NCBI RefSeq assembly: GCF_002263495.1
Contig: NZ_CP022753.1
Coordinates: forward strand, 806,001-870,000
From: Nocardiopsis gilva YIM 90087
GTDB taxonomy: Bacteria; Actinomycetota; Actinomycetes; Streptosporangiales; Streptosporangiaceae
Length of the DNA: 64,000 nucleotides
Direction of reading: 5' to 3'
Part shown: in pieces, positions 1-8,583 of the stretch
How the letters are laid out: each line of letters starts with the position of its first letter
How positions within the stretch are numbered: the stretch's first letter is position 1
Position numbers and translations under genes: made by a program
Notes under the pieces: generated by a model
The model's database searches: none
What the model saw: the letters and a program-made list of their open reading frames with translations, nothing else
Told to the model about the DNA's origin: nothing

Positions 1-285
1 AGGCCTGTCCCGAGGTGAAGACGGAGCTCACACCCGCGCGGCCCTTGCGCGTCTCGGGGGTCGAGTTCGCCGATACGGACTCTGGTGCTGTGCAGGTGCG
101 CGATGGAATCGAACACGAACCAGATGACGTATTGGACGGCGGTAACGCTGGCACGGGCATCCGATTGATGTCGTGCTTGCGCGCCAGGATAGACGGGCGC
201 AGCGTGCCGCCCGGCGACTGGGTCCTCAGGCCGCTCCCCGTGGACCGGGTCGCCGTACCGCCGCGGCGGATGGGAGTGCACCTAC
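1..285 (+). pseudogene. Decayed fragment of an EPSP-synthase-like gene (aroA family)
   Basis: An open frame running in from the left edge reads LDGGNAGTGIRLM and then GDWVLRPLPVDRVAVPPRRM. These match the conserved GNAGT and LTGDxSLRxRPMxRVxxPLRRMG blocks of 3-phosphoshikimate 1-carboxyvinyltransferases, at the expected spacing. Several conserved residues are changed and similarity stops at about 285, where base composition becomes AT-richer. No other EPSP-synthase domain follows, so this looks like a dead remnant cut by the neighbouring AT-rich island. Whether an intact N-terminal part lies left of the window cannot be seen. Confidence 0.55.
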
Positions 286-361
286 GACATTCCAATTTCT
301 TCCGCGCAGGTCAAGTCCTGCGAATTGCTGGCGGGACCGTTGTACCGACTTCAGAATTTTC

Positions 362-715
362 TCACTGCCTAGGCTCTGTTCGCGGCCGACGTGGCCAGCG
401 AACAACAGCGAGTGTTGCAAAGACATTGGTTGGCAGGGAAAGAACGATTGCTAACGATGTTCTCTGGGAGCGTCGAGCATCACAGACATTATTGACGTGC
501 GCCTGTTGTCCAGTTTGTCCGTTGTCTGTGTCCCATGATTTGTACCCCATTCTTGGGGGTCCAGAATTAATGGCAGGGTCGCATTTGATATAATTGGGGT
601 CGACTTTGCTGGCGGTGTATCCGTATATGTGGGATGAGAGAAGGAACGCAATGGCACATGCGCCGATGAGCGCTGCTAGAGCGTGCAACTTATGAAAACT
701 TCTGTTAATTTTCAT
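362..715 (-). CDS. Small two-helix membrane protein of the AT-rich operon
   Basis: 117 aa with an N-terminal hydrophobic segment (about residues 12-30), a polar loop with two cysteines (YIKCDPAINS and VNNVCDARRSQR), and a second hydrophobic segment (about 85-103) followed by a basic proline-rich tail. The loop is predicted extracytoplasmic or lumenal. It lies about 90 bp downstream of the 839-aa gene on the same strand and has the same AT-rich composition, so it probably belongs to that operon. The two loop cysteines could form a disulfide. I do not recognise a function; an accessory membrane partner of the preceding protein is inference. The ribosome-binding site is poor. Confidence 0.6.
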   Translation of the reverse strand: MKINRSFHKLHALAALIGACAIAFLLSSHIYGYTASKVDPNYIKCDPAINSGPPRMGYKSWDTDNGQTGQQAHVNNVCDARRSQRTSLAIVLSLPTNVFATLAVVRWPRRPRTEPRQ

Positions 716-806
716 CCGGATTCCGGTGGCTATTCGTATTGATGGTGGGCTGTAGTCAATTTAATTGACACTACCACGGGCGCAGTATTGGGTAGAATAT
801 CCAAAT

Positions 807-3326
807 TCAGCTGCTGTTGCCCTTGATGAACTTGTCGTATTCACCTGGCGAGTCTGAGCGATAGATCCCAGTGGCGTTTATGTACTGATCATTGCTGGCC
901 CTGACGTAGTTGTTTACAGTTGTATCTAGGCCGGCGTCCTTGAGGAGGCTATTTGCTGCGCCTGTGCGGTTGAAGCGTACACCACCCCTGAAATCTTCAG
1001 GAAGAGTTGCGATTTTTCCGCTACTGTCGCTTAGAACATCTTGAGCGGCCTGGGGGTCAATCTCTCCCTTATCCACGGCGTCGTGAATTGCCTGCAGTTG
1101 CGTTTGGAGTTGGAAGTTTATGTTCTTTTGATCCTGAAATGGATCCGAATCGTCGCTATCGGAATCACTGTGATCCAGCCTTTCCGCTTCTGCGTCCTTG
1201 ACTGACTCTTCGAACGGTGCATATTCAGGGTAGTTGTCGTCCCACAGAGTGTCTGTGTAGGCCTTGAGTCCCGTGCTTATGCTGCTTCCGGCAATGGGAA
1301 TATTCCCCACGCTCGCGTCCAAGAACATTTGAGAACCGGTCTTCGCGATTTGCACTTCGCGATCTCTGATATCCTTCTCGGAAGAGAACCGCTCCCAACC
1401 ATCATTTTGAATAGCAGAGTCGTAAAGCCCTCGAAGCGTCCCATTGTGTGCAGCCACGTCCATGTGGTCAACACCATCGTTCAAGTGAGCATCCAACAAA
1501 CCCATCTGCTGTTTGTGGATGTCTGCGTACATGTTCGCTGCGGACTCATCATCACCGACGATAAACTGCATAAACCTCACGCGGTTCATCATCGGAATCT
1601 CCATGTATTCCCCGTTTCGTGCAGTCTTATCATTTTCCTCTCCCGTGACGAAGTCAAAATCACTTACCCCGGGTCGGCTGAAATCATAGATATATGTACT
1701 GAATACATCCCCCATCGATGAGGCAATGTGTGAATTCTTGTCGATAAAACTTCCGGCGGCAGTTATATCTTGAAAAGAATCAACTGAAGTTGTCTGCTCA
1801 ATCAGTCCAAGGGATGAATCGGCAGCCAACTTTCTCTCGGCTTCGTCTTTGGATTGAGCGGATTCCGGAATCCATTCCGTGATTCCAGATACAGATTTTC
1901 CGTCGTCCTTCCAATCGTACGAGTAGAGCCCCTTTAGTGCTTTCGTGGTGTCGTCGTCAGTTAGAGATGAGCTTTCGTATTGCCCGGTGAGAATAAGGTA
2001 GTTTGCATTCTTGTTGAGTGTGCTCCGTTCGATGACGTTTTGGAACTGCTCACTTCCAGCTTGATTTCGGAAGTGGAAGATGTTGTCTCCGCTTTTTTCG
2101 AGCTCTACTCCAATGGTTGTTGTGAGGCCTGCTGAGAATCCAGTTCCACCTTGTAGTCCTTCGGGAGCGTGCTCCAGCAGCTGGGAGAGCCTGTAGGTGT
2201 CATGTGCCCAGTTGTCGATCTTTCCTGGATAGTCGTATCTTCCAGACCCCTCCACTGCGTTTTTAACGCTGGCTGGGACGTCCTCGTAGCCTCCGCCTAG
2301 TCGCGTGTCTGATGCTGTTAGGATGCCGCTTCCGATGGCACCAAGGATGGCCTTCTGGTCGTCCTCAGGGACGTCTAGAAGTTTCAAATGATCAGGCAGA
2401 GAGAGAACGCCAGACGATCTGTAGATATTGTATGCTTCGCCTTCCGCGCCCGGCGGTACGGGAACGGGTTCCAGGGTTTCTAGTTCTGCAAGGACAGCAT
2501 CGATGAACGCTTTTTCATCCTTGCTGAGGTTCTTTCCACTATTCTGGTACTCTGCTGATCTCTTTCCGAGAGCATTGAGGATGAGGGTGAGCTCTTCGTA
2601 ATCGCAGTCAGCGAGCGTACCGTCCTCTATGCCCTTCTTCAGTTTCTCAGCGTATTTCTTTCCGCTTTCCTTGTTTACAGGGAAGGGGATGGGCTGGGTG
2701 GGGCCCAGAATGTTGTAGGCGCCCCAGCCAACTACGCCAGCGTCAGCTAGTTGTTTGATGACGTCGTCGGTGACCCCGTCCTCTAGATTATTTTTCCGTT
2801 TTTTCGCTTCCTCTTCGAAATCTTCTTGGGCTTTCTCCGCTCTCTTGATGAGCTCCCGGAGCTTGTTTTCTTTGGCAGTGTCATACGAGACCCACGGCGC
2901 ACCTGGCCAGTTGCCGACGGAGGAGGATGAGGAGGTGTGCCGTGGGATGCTTGATGGGTTGTTGGGGTCAGACGCGGTCGCTGTGGGGCCGGGCTTTGGT
3001 GGGAAGGAATCCCACTCCTTTTGAATCTCGTCCAGCTCTTTTCTGAAGGTCTCTACATTCTTCACCCACAGATCGGTGATCCAACTCCCCACCATGCAAT
3101 TGGCGGAGGCGTCTCTCCACTTCTTCTCGTCGTACTCTCCTTGGTCTCTAATGTCGCTGGCGACGAGGTCTGAGAACTCGATGGCGCTCTGTGTGATCGC
3201 TGTTCGTACATCCCCTCCATGCCCGGTCATGCGCTTGACTATGCCAGAGAATTGTCTTGAAGCGTCTTTGAGATCGTCGACCCGGATTTTTTTGTCGTCG
3301 TAATTATCGCGGAAGAATCCACCCAT
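807..3326 (-). CDS. Large DUF6571-like protein, probable ESX/type VII-associated
   Basis: 839 aa, no signal peptide and no clear membrane helix. The first about 110 residues are predicted helical and rich in charged residues, as in WXG/LXG-type secretion domains. A proline/serine-rich linker follows (about 112-140), then a long alpha-helical body containing DHLKLLDVPEDDQKAIL, RLGGGYEDVPASVKNA and MNRVRFMQFIVGDDESA. These recall an actinobacterial family I know as DUF6571 (from memory). The start is supported by AAGGGG upstream and by an 11-bp gap to the previous gene. Codon usage and GC are much lower than in most of the window, suggesting horizontal acquisition. An ESX substrate or toxin-like effector is possible, but I see no recognisable catalytic domain. 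Confidence 0.75.
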   Translation of the reverse strand: MGGFFRDNYDDKKIRVDDLKDASRQFSGIVKRMTGHGGDVRTAITQSAIEFSDLVASDIRDQGEYDEKKWRDASANCMVGSWITDLWVKNVETFRKELDEIQKEWDSFPPKPGPTATASDPNNPSSIPRHTSSSSSVGNWPGAPWVSYDTAKENKLRELIKRAEKAQEDFEEEAKKRKNNLEDGVTDDVIKQLADAGVVGWGAYNILGPTQPIPFPVNKESGKKYAEKLKKGIEDGTLADCDYEELTLILNALGKRSAEYQNSGKNLSKDEKAFIDAVLAELETLEPVPVPPGAEGEAYNIYRSSGVLSLPDHLKLLDVPEDDQKAILGAIGSGILTASDTRLGGGYEDVPASVKNAVEGSGRYDYPGKIDNWAHDTYRLSQLLEHAPEGLQGGTGFSAGLTTTIGVELEKSGDNIFHFRNQAGSEQFQNVIERSTLNKNANYLILTGQYESSSLTDDDTTKALKGLYSYDWKDDGKSVSGITEWIPESAQSKDEAERKLAADSSLGLIEQTTSVDSFQDITAAGSFIDKNSHIASSMGDVFSTYIYDFSRPGVSDFDFVTGEENDKTARNGEYMEIPMMNRVRFMQFIVGDDESAANMYADIHKQQMGLLDAHLNDGVDHMDVAAHNGTLRGLYDSAIQNDGWERFSSEKDIRDREVQIAKTGSQMFLDASVGNIPIAGSSISTGLKAYTDTLWDDNYPEYAPFEESVKDAEAERLDHSDSDSDDSDPFQDQKNINFQLQTQLQAIHDAVDKGEIDPQAAQDVLSDSSGKIATLPEDFRGGVRFNRTGAANSLLKDAGLDTTVNNYVRASNDQYINATGIYRSDSPGEYDKFIKGNSS

Positions 3327-3337
3327 GGAGGTCCCCT

Positions 3338-3676
3338 TTAAAGGCCGAAGTTCGGGTTGCGCTTCAAGAAGGCATCGCTGGATCGTTGAAAGTTGTGAGC
3401 ATTCTCGTCATCAGTTGATCCAAGGGCGCCTCCAGCGACCTGGATATTTCCGCCCATCTGCATGCCGTGCTCAGCAACCTTCATCATGACTCCGATGGCG
3501 TCTCCGCGGAAGAGCGAGTAGCCGTCACCGACGGGCTGCTTGCCGGAAGCATCCTTTGCGTTTTCGCACGCTTTTTTGAAAAGTTGTTCAATGTCACTGA
3601 ACTGTTCGGCGATTTCAACAGTCTGTTTGCCTTTTTGTTTCGCCGGTTCGGGGTTGCCGGCGGGTCCTTCTGTCAT
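3338..3676 (-). CDS. Small soluble protein, first gene of the AT-rich operon
   Basis: 112 aa from ATG at 3676, preceded by AGGAG. A longer frame to 3751 lacks a ribosome-binding site and its extra residues look non-coding. The protein opens with a proline/lysine-rich segment, then a helical stretch (QTVEIAEQFSDIEQLFKKAC), then a glycine-rich part ending FLKRNPNFGL. Size and helical pattern resemble ESX-associated small partner proteins, but no WXG motif is present. It is 11 bp upstream of the 839-aa gene, so the two are probably co-translated and may interact. Function unknown. Confidence 0.65.
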   Translation of the reverse strand: MTEGPAGNPEPAKQKGKQTVEIAEQFSDIEQLFKKACENAKDASGKQPVGDGYSLFRGDAIGVMMKVAEHGMQMGGNIQVAGGALGSTDDENAHNFQRSSDAFLKRNPNFGL

Positions 3677-4012
3677 AGGGCTCCTGTCATAGGGAGTTGG
3701 CAGAGGGAGGCGCGATCCGGCGCCACTGAGCTGGATCCGTGCCGTGGTCACTCTCGGTGATGGCGAAGTGATTTAGACGGTCAGTAGATTTACCACACAG
3801 GCGTCGCGTATCGCTCACCGGCCGAGCACTGAGTGGGGTTAGCCTCGTTGACCGGTGTCATAGGGGGCCATTAATGTCGCTCTGGGCGTGATCCAGGGGG
3901 TGTGCGGCGGTGTGCCGTCGGCGGTAGCCCGCCTGGGCCTTGGTGATCACGTGGGGCCAGCCGCTTCCTCTCTCCACTCTCCAGTCTTGATCCTCATTCC
4001 GAAGGGATGCAC
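3677..4012. promoter_or_regulatory. Divergent intergenic region between the two ESX-like gene groups
   Basis: About 336 bp separating the leftward AT-rich operon from the rightward WXG100 genes, so it should hold both promoters. The decamer TGTCATAGGG occurs at 3671-3680, 3685-3694 and 3856-3865. No long palindrome and no gene were seen. GAAGGG at 4001-4006 is the ribosome-binding site for the next gene. Confidence 0.4.
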
Positions 4013-4351
4013 ATGAGTGAACACGTTGGTTTGACTCAGTCAGATGCGCTTTCGAAGGGGGGTGAAGGGCTCGGTGAGTCGTCTGAGGGGCTGTGGCAGC
4101 AGCTCGGGCGGCTGATTGAGGACATGGACAAGGACAGCCACTCCCTCCAGGGCAACGCGCTGCAGAAGTTCCGGCAGGCCCGTGGTGAGCTGACGCAGAG
4201 GTTCGACGAGCTGATGACCTGGTGCTCGAACAACGGCATCAAGCTGAACGAGGGCCAGAAGCAGGTCAACACCACCGACACCGAGTCCGGTGACGACTTC
4301 GGGAGTGCGGGGAACCAGCTCGGCGGGCTCTCGCGTCCGGTTAACGGCTAG
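4013..4351 (+). CDS. WXG100-like ESX protein without the canonical WXG
   Basis: 112 aa, starting at the second of two close ATGs (4013), which is 6 bases after GAAGGG. The protein is two predicted helices around a turn reading SLQGNALQKFRQ, where WXG would be expected. It ends in a glycine/serine-rich flexible tail. Length and helix-turn-helix hairpin fit the WXG100/ESAT-6 superfamily, with LQG in place of WXG. It sits directly upstream of a classical WXG100 gene. The two would typically form a heterodimer exported by a type VII (ESX) system, but no EccC-type ATPase is visible in this window. Confidence 0.7.
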   Translation: MSEHVGLTQSDALSKGGEGLGESSEGLWQQLGRLIEDMDKDSHSLQGNALQKFRQARGELTQRFDELMTWCSNNGIKLNEGQKQVNTTDTESGDDFGSAGNQLGGLSRPVNG

Positions 4352-4464
4352 TAGAGCCAGTAGGGCCCGTACCGCCAGGGCGGTGAGGGTGGGCGACGAG
4401 ATTGCGGCCCGCTCACCTCTGTTCCCTCCCCGGCATGGGGATCACACCAACGATAGGAAACGTC

Positions 4465-4752
4465 ATGTCTTTCGAGGTCTACGGCAACGTCGGTGGCCTG
4501 CAGAATCTCGCGGCCGAGCAGCAGGGGTACCTGCAGCGGTTCCGCGGGATCATGGAGCAGATCAAGACGCAGTCCGAGAGCACGGTCAACAAGTGGGAGG
4601 GCTCCGGTAGCCCCGAGTTCCAGGCCAAGGCCCAGGAGTTCGACAGCCACTTCAACCAGGTCAACAGCGCGTTCGCTAAGGTCATTGACGCAACCGACGG
4701 TGCGGCGAACAACTACGCCAAGCTGTCCAACTACCTGAACGGCCTGTTCTAG
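4465..4752 (+). CDS. WXG100 family ESX protein
   Basis: 95 aa from ATG 4465, preceded by GATAGGAAA. It contains the signature turn KWEGSGSPEF (WXG at about residue 41) between two amphipathic helices, and ends NYLNGLF. Length and motif are typical for ESAT-6/CFP-10-like substrates of type VII secretion. An upstream in-frame ATG at 4402 would add residues encoded by the spacer and is rejected. With the preceding WXG100-like gene it forms the expected partner pair. Confidence 0.88.
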   Translation: MSFEVYGNVGGLQNLAAEQQGYLQRFRGIMEQIKTQSESTVNKWEGSGSPEFQAKAQEFDSHFNQVNSAFAKVIDATDGAANNYAKLSNYLNGLF

Positions 4753-4785
4753 CCGCTCTCGGCCTCTACACGACGGTCATCTCCT

Positions 4786-5163
4786 GTGTCCCACTCAGCG
4801 TCATCCCCATCACCCGCGCCGGCCGCCCCCGGGAACCCGCATGACATGGTCCCGGAGGCGTTCCAGTTCACGCCCAACGCCGAGCAGTACGTGCTGCAGG
4901 CCGACGCGCTGCGCCGACGGCAGCTGCGCGCCGCGCTGCTGTACGGCTCCAGCCGCTACTGGCGGCGACGGCAGCGTGTCTGGCCCGCGGTGATCGGCGG
5001 TGTCATCCTGGTCGCGATCATCTGCGGCGGTATCTCTGTCCACTCCGCCTTCAACAAACAGCAGGAGATCAACCAGGAGCGGGAGAACGCCCGCAACCCC
5101 GGGTCGGTCACCCAGCAGCAGAACCCGGCCGGGCAGTCGGGCGTGGGTGGTCAGCCGAGGTAG
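4786..5163 (+). CDS. Single-pass membrane protein of the ESX-like cluster
   Basis: 125 aa from a GTG start (ATG at 4846 is an alternative). A proline/alanine-rich N-terminus is followed by FTPNAEQYVLQADALRRRQL, a strongly basic stretch RYWRRRQRVW, one membrane helix (about 66-84, PAVIGGVILVAIICGGISV) and a glutamine-rich extracytoplasmic tail. The positive-inside rule puts the N-terminus in the cytoplasm. It is 33 bp after the WXG100 gene and ends just before a strong terminator, so it closes this small operon. No enzymatic motif. A role in ESX assembly or anchoring is inferred from context only. Confidence 0.75.
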   Translation: MSHSASSPSPAPAAPGNPHDMVPEAFQFTPNAEQYVLQADALRRRQLRAALLYGSSRYWRRRQRVWPAVIGGVILVAIICGGISVHSAFNKQQEINQERENARNPGSVTQQQNPAGQSGVGGQPR

Positions 5164-5205
5164 GTCGACCCGTGTGTCCGACGGGCGGAGACGGACCGAT
5201 GAGGG

Positions 5206-5233
5206 CGGCGGCCGGATCCGGCCGCCGTTTTTT
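5206..5233 (+). terminator. Rho-independent terminator after the WXG100 operon
   Basis: A perfect 22-bp palindrome centred on GGATCC (5206-5227) is followed by six T (5228-5233). It separates the WXG100 operon from the kinase-like gene, which therefore needs its own promoter. Confidence 0.9.
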
Positions 5234-5310
5234 CATCGCATGCTTTCGGAAGATGCCATGGTGGTAGGGCGTGTGAGGGTTGCGCTCGAATGAGGGAAGA
5301 GAGCACATAG

Positions 5311-7896
5311 ATGTCGGGTGGGGAGCGATCCACTGTGCGCGTGGATGGGTTCCACTCCCTGGCGCTGGCCTACCGAGGCCGCGAATCCCAGGTGTACCGG
5401 GCCATCAGCGCGCGCGTCGAGGCCCCGGTCGCGCTGAAGGTCATGCACAACGCCGCTGGCTTCGACGAGATCATTCGCGTTCGTGATCTCGGTACCGCCC
5501 AGGGAGTCGTGCCGCTGCTCGACGTGGCCCGCACCGCGTCCGGCGAGTCCGTCAAGGTCATGCCCTTCTACCCCGAGGGCTCCTACACCGAGATCCTGGA
5601 GCAGAGCGGCCCGGTCCACCCCCGGGAGGTCGTGCGCGTGGGGCGCGCCGTGGCCGGTGCGCTCTCCGTCATGCACAGTCGCGGTCTGCTGCACAACGAG
5701 ATCGTTCCCAGCAACATCCTGCGTGCCTCCAGCTCCGCCGTGCTGACCGACTTCGGGTCGACCGCCGAGATCGGCGCCCCGCCGCCCAAGCTGCGCACCA
5801 GCTCCGAACTGGTCTTCCACGCGCCGCCCGAGGTCCTGCGCGGGACCGAGACCTCTCCCGCGTCCGACGTGTACGAGCTCGCGTCGGTGCTGTGGACGCT
5901 CCTCGCCGGGCACGCGCCCTTCAGCGGCGATAACGCCTCCTTCCTCGGGCCGCAGCAATACGCGGCCGTGGCCCTGAAGACCCCCGCCGCGCCGGTGCGG
6001 CGCCGCGATGTCCCGTGGCGACTGAACAACGTCCTGCTCCGGGCCCTGGCCAAGGACCCGGCCGATCGCTATGCGACGCCGAGCGAGTTCGCGGTCGAAC
6101 TTGAGCGGACGTGGACCGAGCGTCCCGATACGGCGTCCGCCGCCGCGCCTTCGGCACCCCCATCTTCTGCCCCCACGGCCGCCCCCGGACCCTCCGCACC
6201 GACTCCGCCGAGTGCTCCGAGTGGCCCGAATCCGGCACACGCGCAGGGTCGGCGCCCGCAGGCCCCGGCCCCCGAGCCACCCCAGCCGATGCCTCCGCGG
6301 CCCGAAACCGCGGAGCCATCTCCGCGACCGACGGGTCCACAGACCCCGCCCTCGCAGCATGCCCCGGCGCAGGCTTCCCACCAGCCCTCGGGCCCACAGG
6401 CCCCGGCCGCGCCGCCGCGCGGAACGGTGCCTCCTTCCGGACCGCAGACGCCGATGGCGCCTCCGCCGTCACCTGTTCCTCCGACGACGCCATCGGCGCC
6501 GGCCCCTCCGCCTTCGGCGTCACAGCCGTCCGGCCCACACGCCGGCATGGGGCCGCAGGCACCGATTGCGCCCCAGCCGCCGGTAGCGCCTTCACCCTCC
6601 GGGCCGCAGCGTCCGATGACGCCGCCATCCGACCCGCAGGCCGGTGCCGCCGCCCCACCGGCCGCGCCCCCGCCTCCGCAGCCGCAGCCTGCTGCGCCGC
6701 ACGAGCAGGTGCCGCAGAACCCGCACCCGGCTCCGCAGGCCCCGCCAGAGGCGCCGTCTCGCCCGATCGATGCCGGGCCGGGGGATCAGGCGCGCCAGTC
6801 GCGGCACGCCGCTGGGCCGGCGCGGCCGCACGCTGGGCCACCTGCTCGACCCGCGGCCCCGGAGCCGGTGCACCCCACGCCTCCGGAACCCGCTCCCACG
6901 GCATCCCGCGGTGGTTCCGCGCCGACGCCGCCTGCGGCTGAACCGGCCGCCCGGCCCGCTAAGTCTTCCCACCTGGCCGAGAACACCGGTGTCCACAACC
7001 TGCTGGAGCGCATCCGCGGCGAAGCGAGCGCGGATCTCATCGCCGAGCAGGCGTGGTCCCGCCTGGAGGGCTGGAGTGGTTCGGCCGACTCACCGCCGTT
7101 GCCGGGCCTCCCCGGCGGTGCGTCGAACGGTGGCACCCAGGGCGACGGCAATGGTCGTGAGGAGTGGCCGGACTTCTCCGACCCGGGCCCGGTCCACCCG
7201 CCGCGCTGGCGCCGCCACCTGCACATCGTTGCGGCGGCCGCTTCCATCATCGTGATCACGGGTGCCGCGGGCGGCCTGTCAATGGTGCGTCCCGGTCCCG
7301 GGCTCAGCACCTCCAACGCCCAGACGGCGGAGCTGCTGTCGGGCGATGACGGTGGCAAGGGCAAGAAGGAGCAGGACGGCAAGGAAGGCACGGAGGGAGA
7401 GAAGGGAGACGATGGCTCCACGACGACGGAGAAGAAGTCCGACCCTCTCCCTGAGGTCGCTGCCCCATCGAATGTCTCCTTGCAGGACAACCTGAGCAGC
7501 GTCCAGGTGCAGTGGACGGATAACTCCGGTGGCAAGGCGAGCTACTTCGTGGTCGGCGGCGCCACCTACGAGGACGCCAAGACGCTGGTCCGCACTGGTG
7601 CGGGAGTGACCGTCGCCCAGGTGACCACGGACGACACGGTGTCCGAGTACTGCTTCACCGTGGTCGCCGTCGACGGCCGATCCGCCGCGTCCTCGGAGGT
7701 GTGCACCAACCGCGCGGGTGCACGTGCCGAAGCCGAGGCCGAGCGGAAGCGCAAGGAAGAAGAGGAGAAGAAGAAGGACGAGAAGGAGAAGGAGGACGAC
7801 GCCGCGACGAACGAGGGCGCGGACGCGGGCACCGATGCCGACGCGGGCTCCGACTCGAAGACCGACAGCGGTGCGGAGAAGAAGTCCAGTAGCTAG
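5311..7896 (+). CDS. Membrane-anchored kinase-like protein with fibronectin III domain (possible pseudokinase)
   Basis: 861 aa. Residues about 14-272 have a Hanks-type kinase fold: VAIK-type lysine (APVALKVM, Lys43), DFG (Asp147) and a SDVYELASVLWTLLAG helix. The catalytic loop reads HNEIVPSN, so the HRD aspartate is Glu130 and the usual lysine two residues on is Val132. The glycine loop is also degenerate. A long Pro/Ala/Gln-rich disordered region follows (about 275-560), then one membrane helix (about 638-658), an external fibronectin type III domain (about 711-803) and a charged Glu/Lys tail. Orientation resembles PknB-like receptors. It could be a pseudokinase scaffold or a weak kinase. 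The nearby ESX genes suggest a link to secretion or cell-wall signalling (inference). Confidence 0.85.
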   Translation: MSGGERSTVRVDGFHSLALAYRGRESQVYRAISARVEAPVALKVMHNAAGFDEIIRVRDLGTAQGVVPLLDVARTASGESVKVMPFYPEGSYTEILEQSGPVHPREVVRVGRAVAGALSVMHSRGLLHNEIVPSNILRASSSAVLTDFGSTAEIGAPPPKLRTSSELVFHAPPEVLRGTETSPASDVYELASVLWTLLAGHAPFSGDNASFLGPQQYAAVALKTPAAPVRRRDVPWRLNNVLLRALAKDPADRYATPSEFAVELERTWTERPDTASAAAPSAPPSSAPTAAPGPSAPTPPSAPSGPNPAHAQGRRPQAPAPEPPQPMPPRPETAEPSPRPTGPQTPPSQHAPAQASHQPSGPQAPAAPPRGTVPPSGPQTPMAPPPSPVPPTTPSAPAPPPSASQPSGPHAGMGPQAPIAPQPPVAPSPSGPQRPMTPPSDPQAGAAAPPAAPPPPQPQPAAPHEQVPQNPHPAPQAPPEAPSRPIDAGPGDQARQSRHAAGPARPHAGPPARPAAPEPVHPTPPEPAPTASRGGSAPTPPAAEPAARPAKSSHLAENTGVHNLLERIRGEASADLIAEQAWSRLEGWSGSADSPPLPGLPGGASNGGTQGDGNGREEWPDFSDPGPVHPPRWRRHLHIVAAAASIIVITGAAGGLSMVRPGPGLSTSNAQTAELLSGDDGGKGKKEQDGKEGTEGEKGDDGSTTTEKKSDPLPEVAAPSNVSLQDNLSSVQVQWTDNSGGKASYFVVGGATYEDAKTLVRTGAGVTVAQVTTDDTVSEYCFTVVAVDGRSAASSEVCTNRAGARAEAEAERKRKEEEEKKKDEKEKEDDAATNEGADAGTDADAGSDSKTDSGAEKKSSS

Positions 7897-7966
7897 CGGC
7901 TCGTCACGCATCGTCGGCCGGGTAATCGACCTGCTGTTCCTCGGTCAGGAGCGCGTCCGGACCGCT

Positions 7967-8209
7967 GGCAGCGACGTCGAGCTGGGCCTCCTGTTCACCT
8001 CCGGGCCCTGGCTGAACTGGATCGAATCGGAGTTTGCGGCCCTGCGCTACTTCTCCCTGAACGGCACCGGCCACCGCAGCCATGGCGAGAAAATCGCCGC
8101 CATCGCCTCCTCTGTCTGCTGGCGCAACGCCCGAGCCAGGCCGAAGACGAACTTCGCGCCCGCCTCACCGATCCGCACCTGGACCGACTACCCCGCCAGG
8201 GCCGCCTGA
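7967..8209 (+). pseudogene. C-terminal remnant of an IS630-type transposase
   Basis: The frame reads PWLNWIESEFAALRYFSLNG, then HRSHGEKIAAIAS, and ends PIRTWTDYPARAA before TGA. WLNWIE carries the third acidic residue of the DDE triad, and the tail is characteristic of actinobacterial IS630-family transposases. The first two acidic residues, an N-terminus and terminal repeats are missing, and substitutions such as GLLFTSGP suggest decay. It lies right behind the kinase-like gene and next to a truncated GNAT gene. Confidence 0.75.
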
Positions 8210-8229
8210 CGTACCTCTGCGATCTCCAC

Positions 8230-8583
8230 ATGAGTGACCGGAGCCCGGCAGGTGAACAGCTGCGGACCGCCCGACTGTCGTTGCGGCGCCCGACCGAGGC
8301 CGACATCGACGCGATCTCCGCGATCCACCGTGACCCTGAAACTCGCCTGCACAACCCCTCCGACGCGCTCGCCCGGCTCGACGAGGCCGGGGCACTGTAT
8401 CGCTGCTGGCACGACCAGTGGCAGCGGTGCGGACACGGGTACTGGGTCGTCCGACGCCCCGGATCCGCCCGGCAACTGGGCTCCGGCGGGATAGTGCGCG
8501 CTGGACCGACCCGGGCAGAGCATCGCGACGGAACCGGATACGACGGCCCCAACTGGATCTACGCAGTAGGGCTACCGAACTGA
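8230..8583 (+). pseudogene. Truncated GNAT (RimJ-like) acetyltransferase
   Basis: 117 aa. The start MSDRSPAGEQLRTARLSLRR and following PTEADIDAISAIHRDPET match the N-terminal strand-helix of GNAT acetyltransferases of the RimJ/RimL type, and GYWVVRRP matches the next strand. The acetyl-CoA-binding loop (Q/RxxGxG/A) and the last third of the fold are absent; the frame ends after WIYAVGLPN. Families of this type are usually 160-190 aa. It is best read as a disabled gene, consistent with the adjacent transposase remnant. Confidence 0.6.

Noticed and set aside
3671-3865. TGTCATAGGG three times near the small-gene start
   Set aside because: Short and irregularly spaced; one copy overlaps coding and start sequence.
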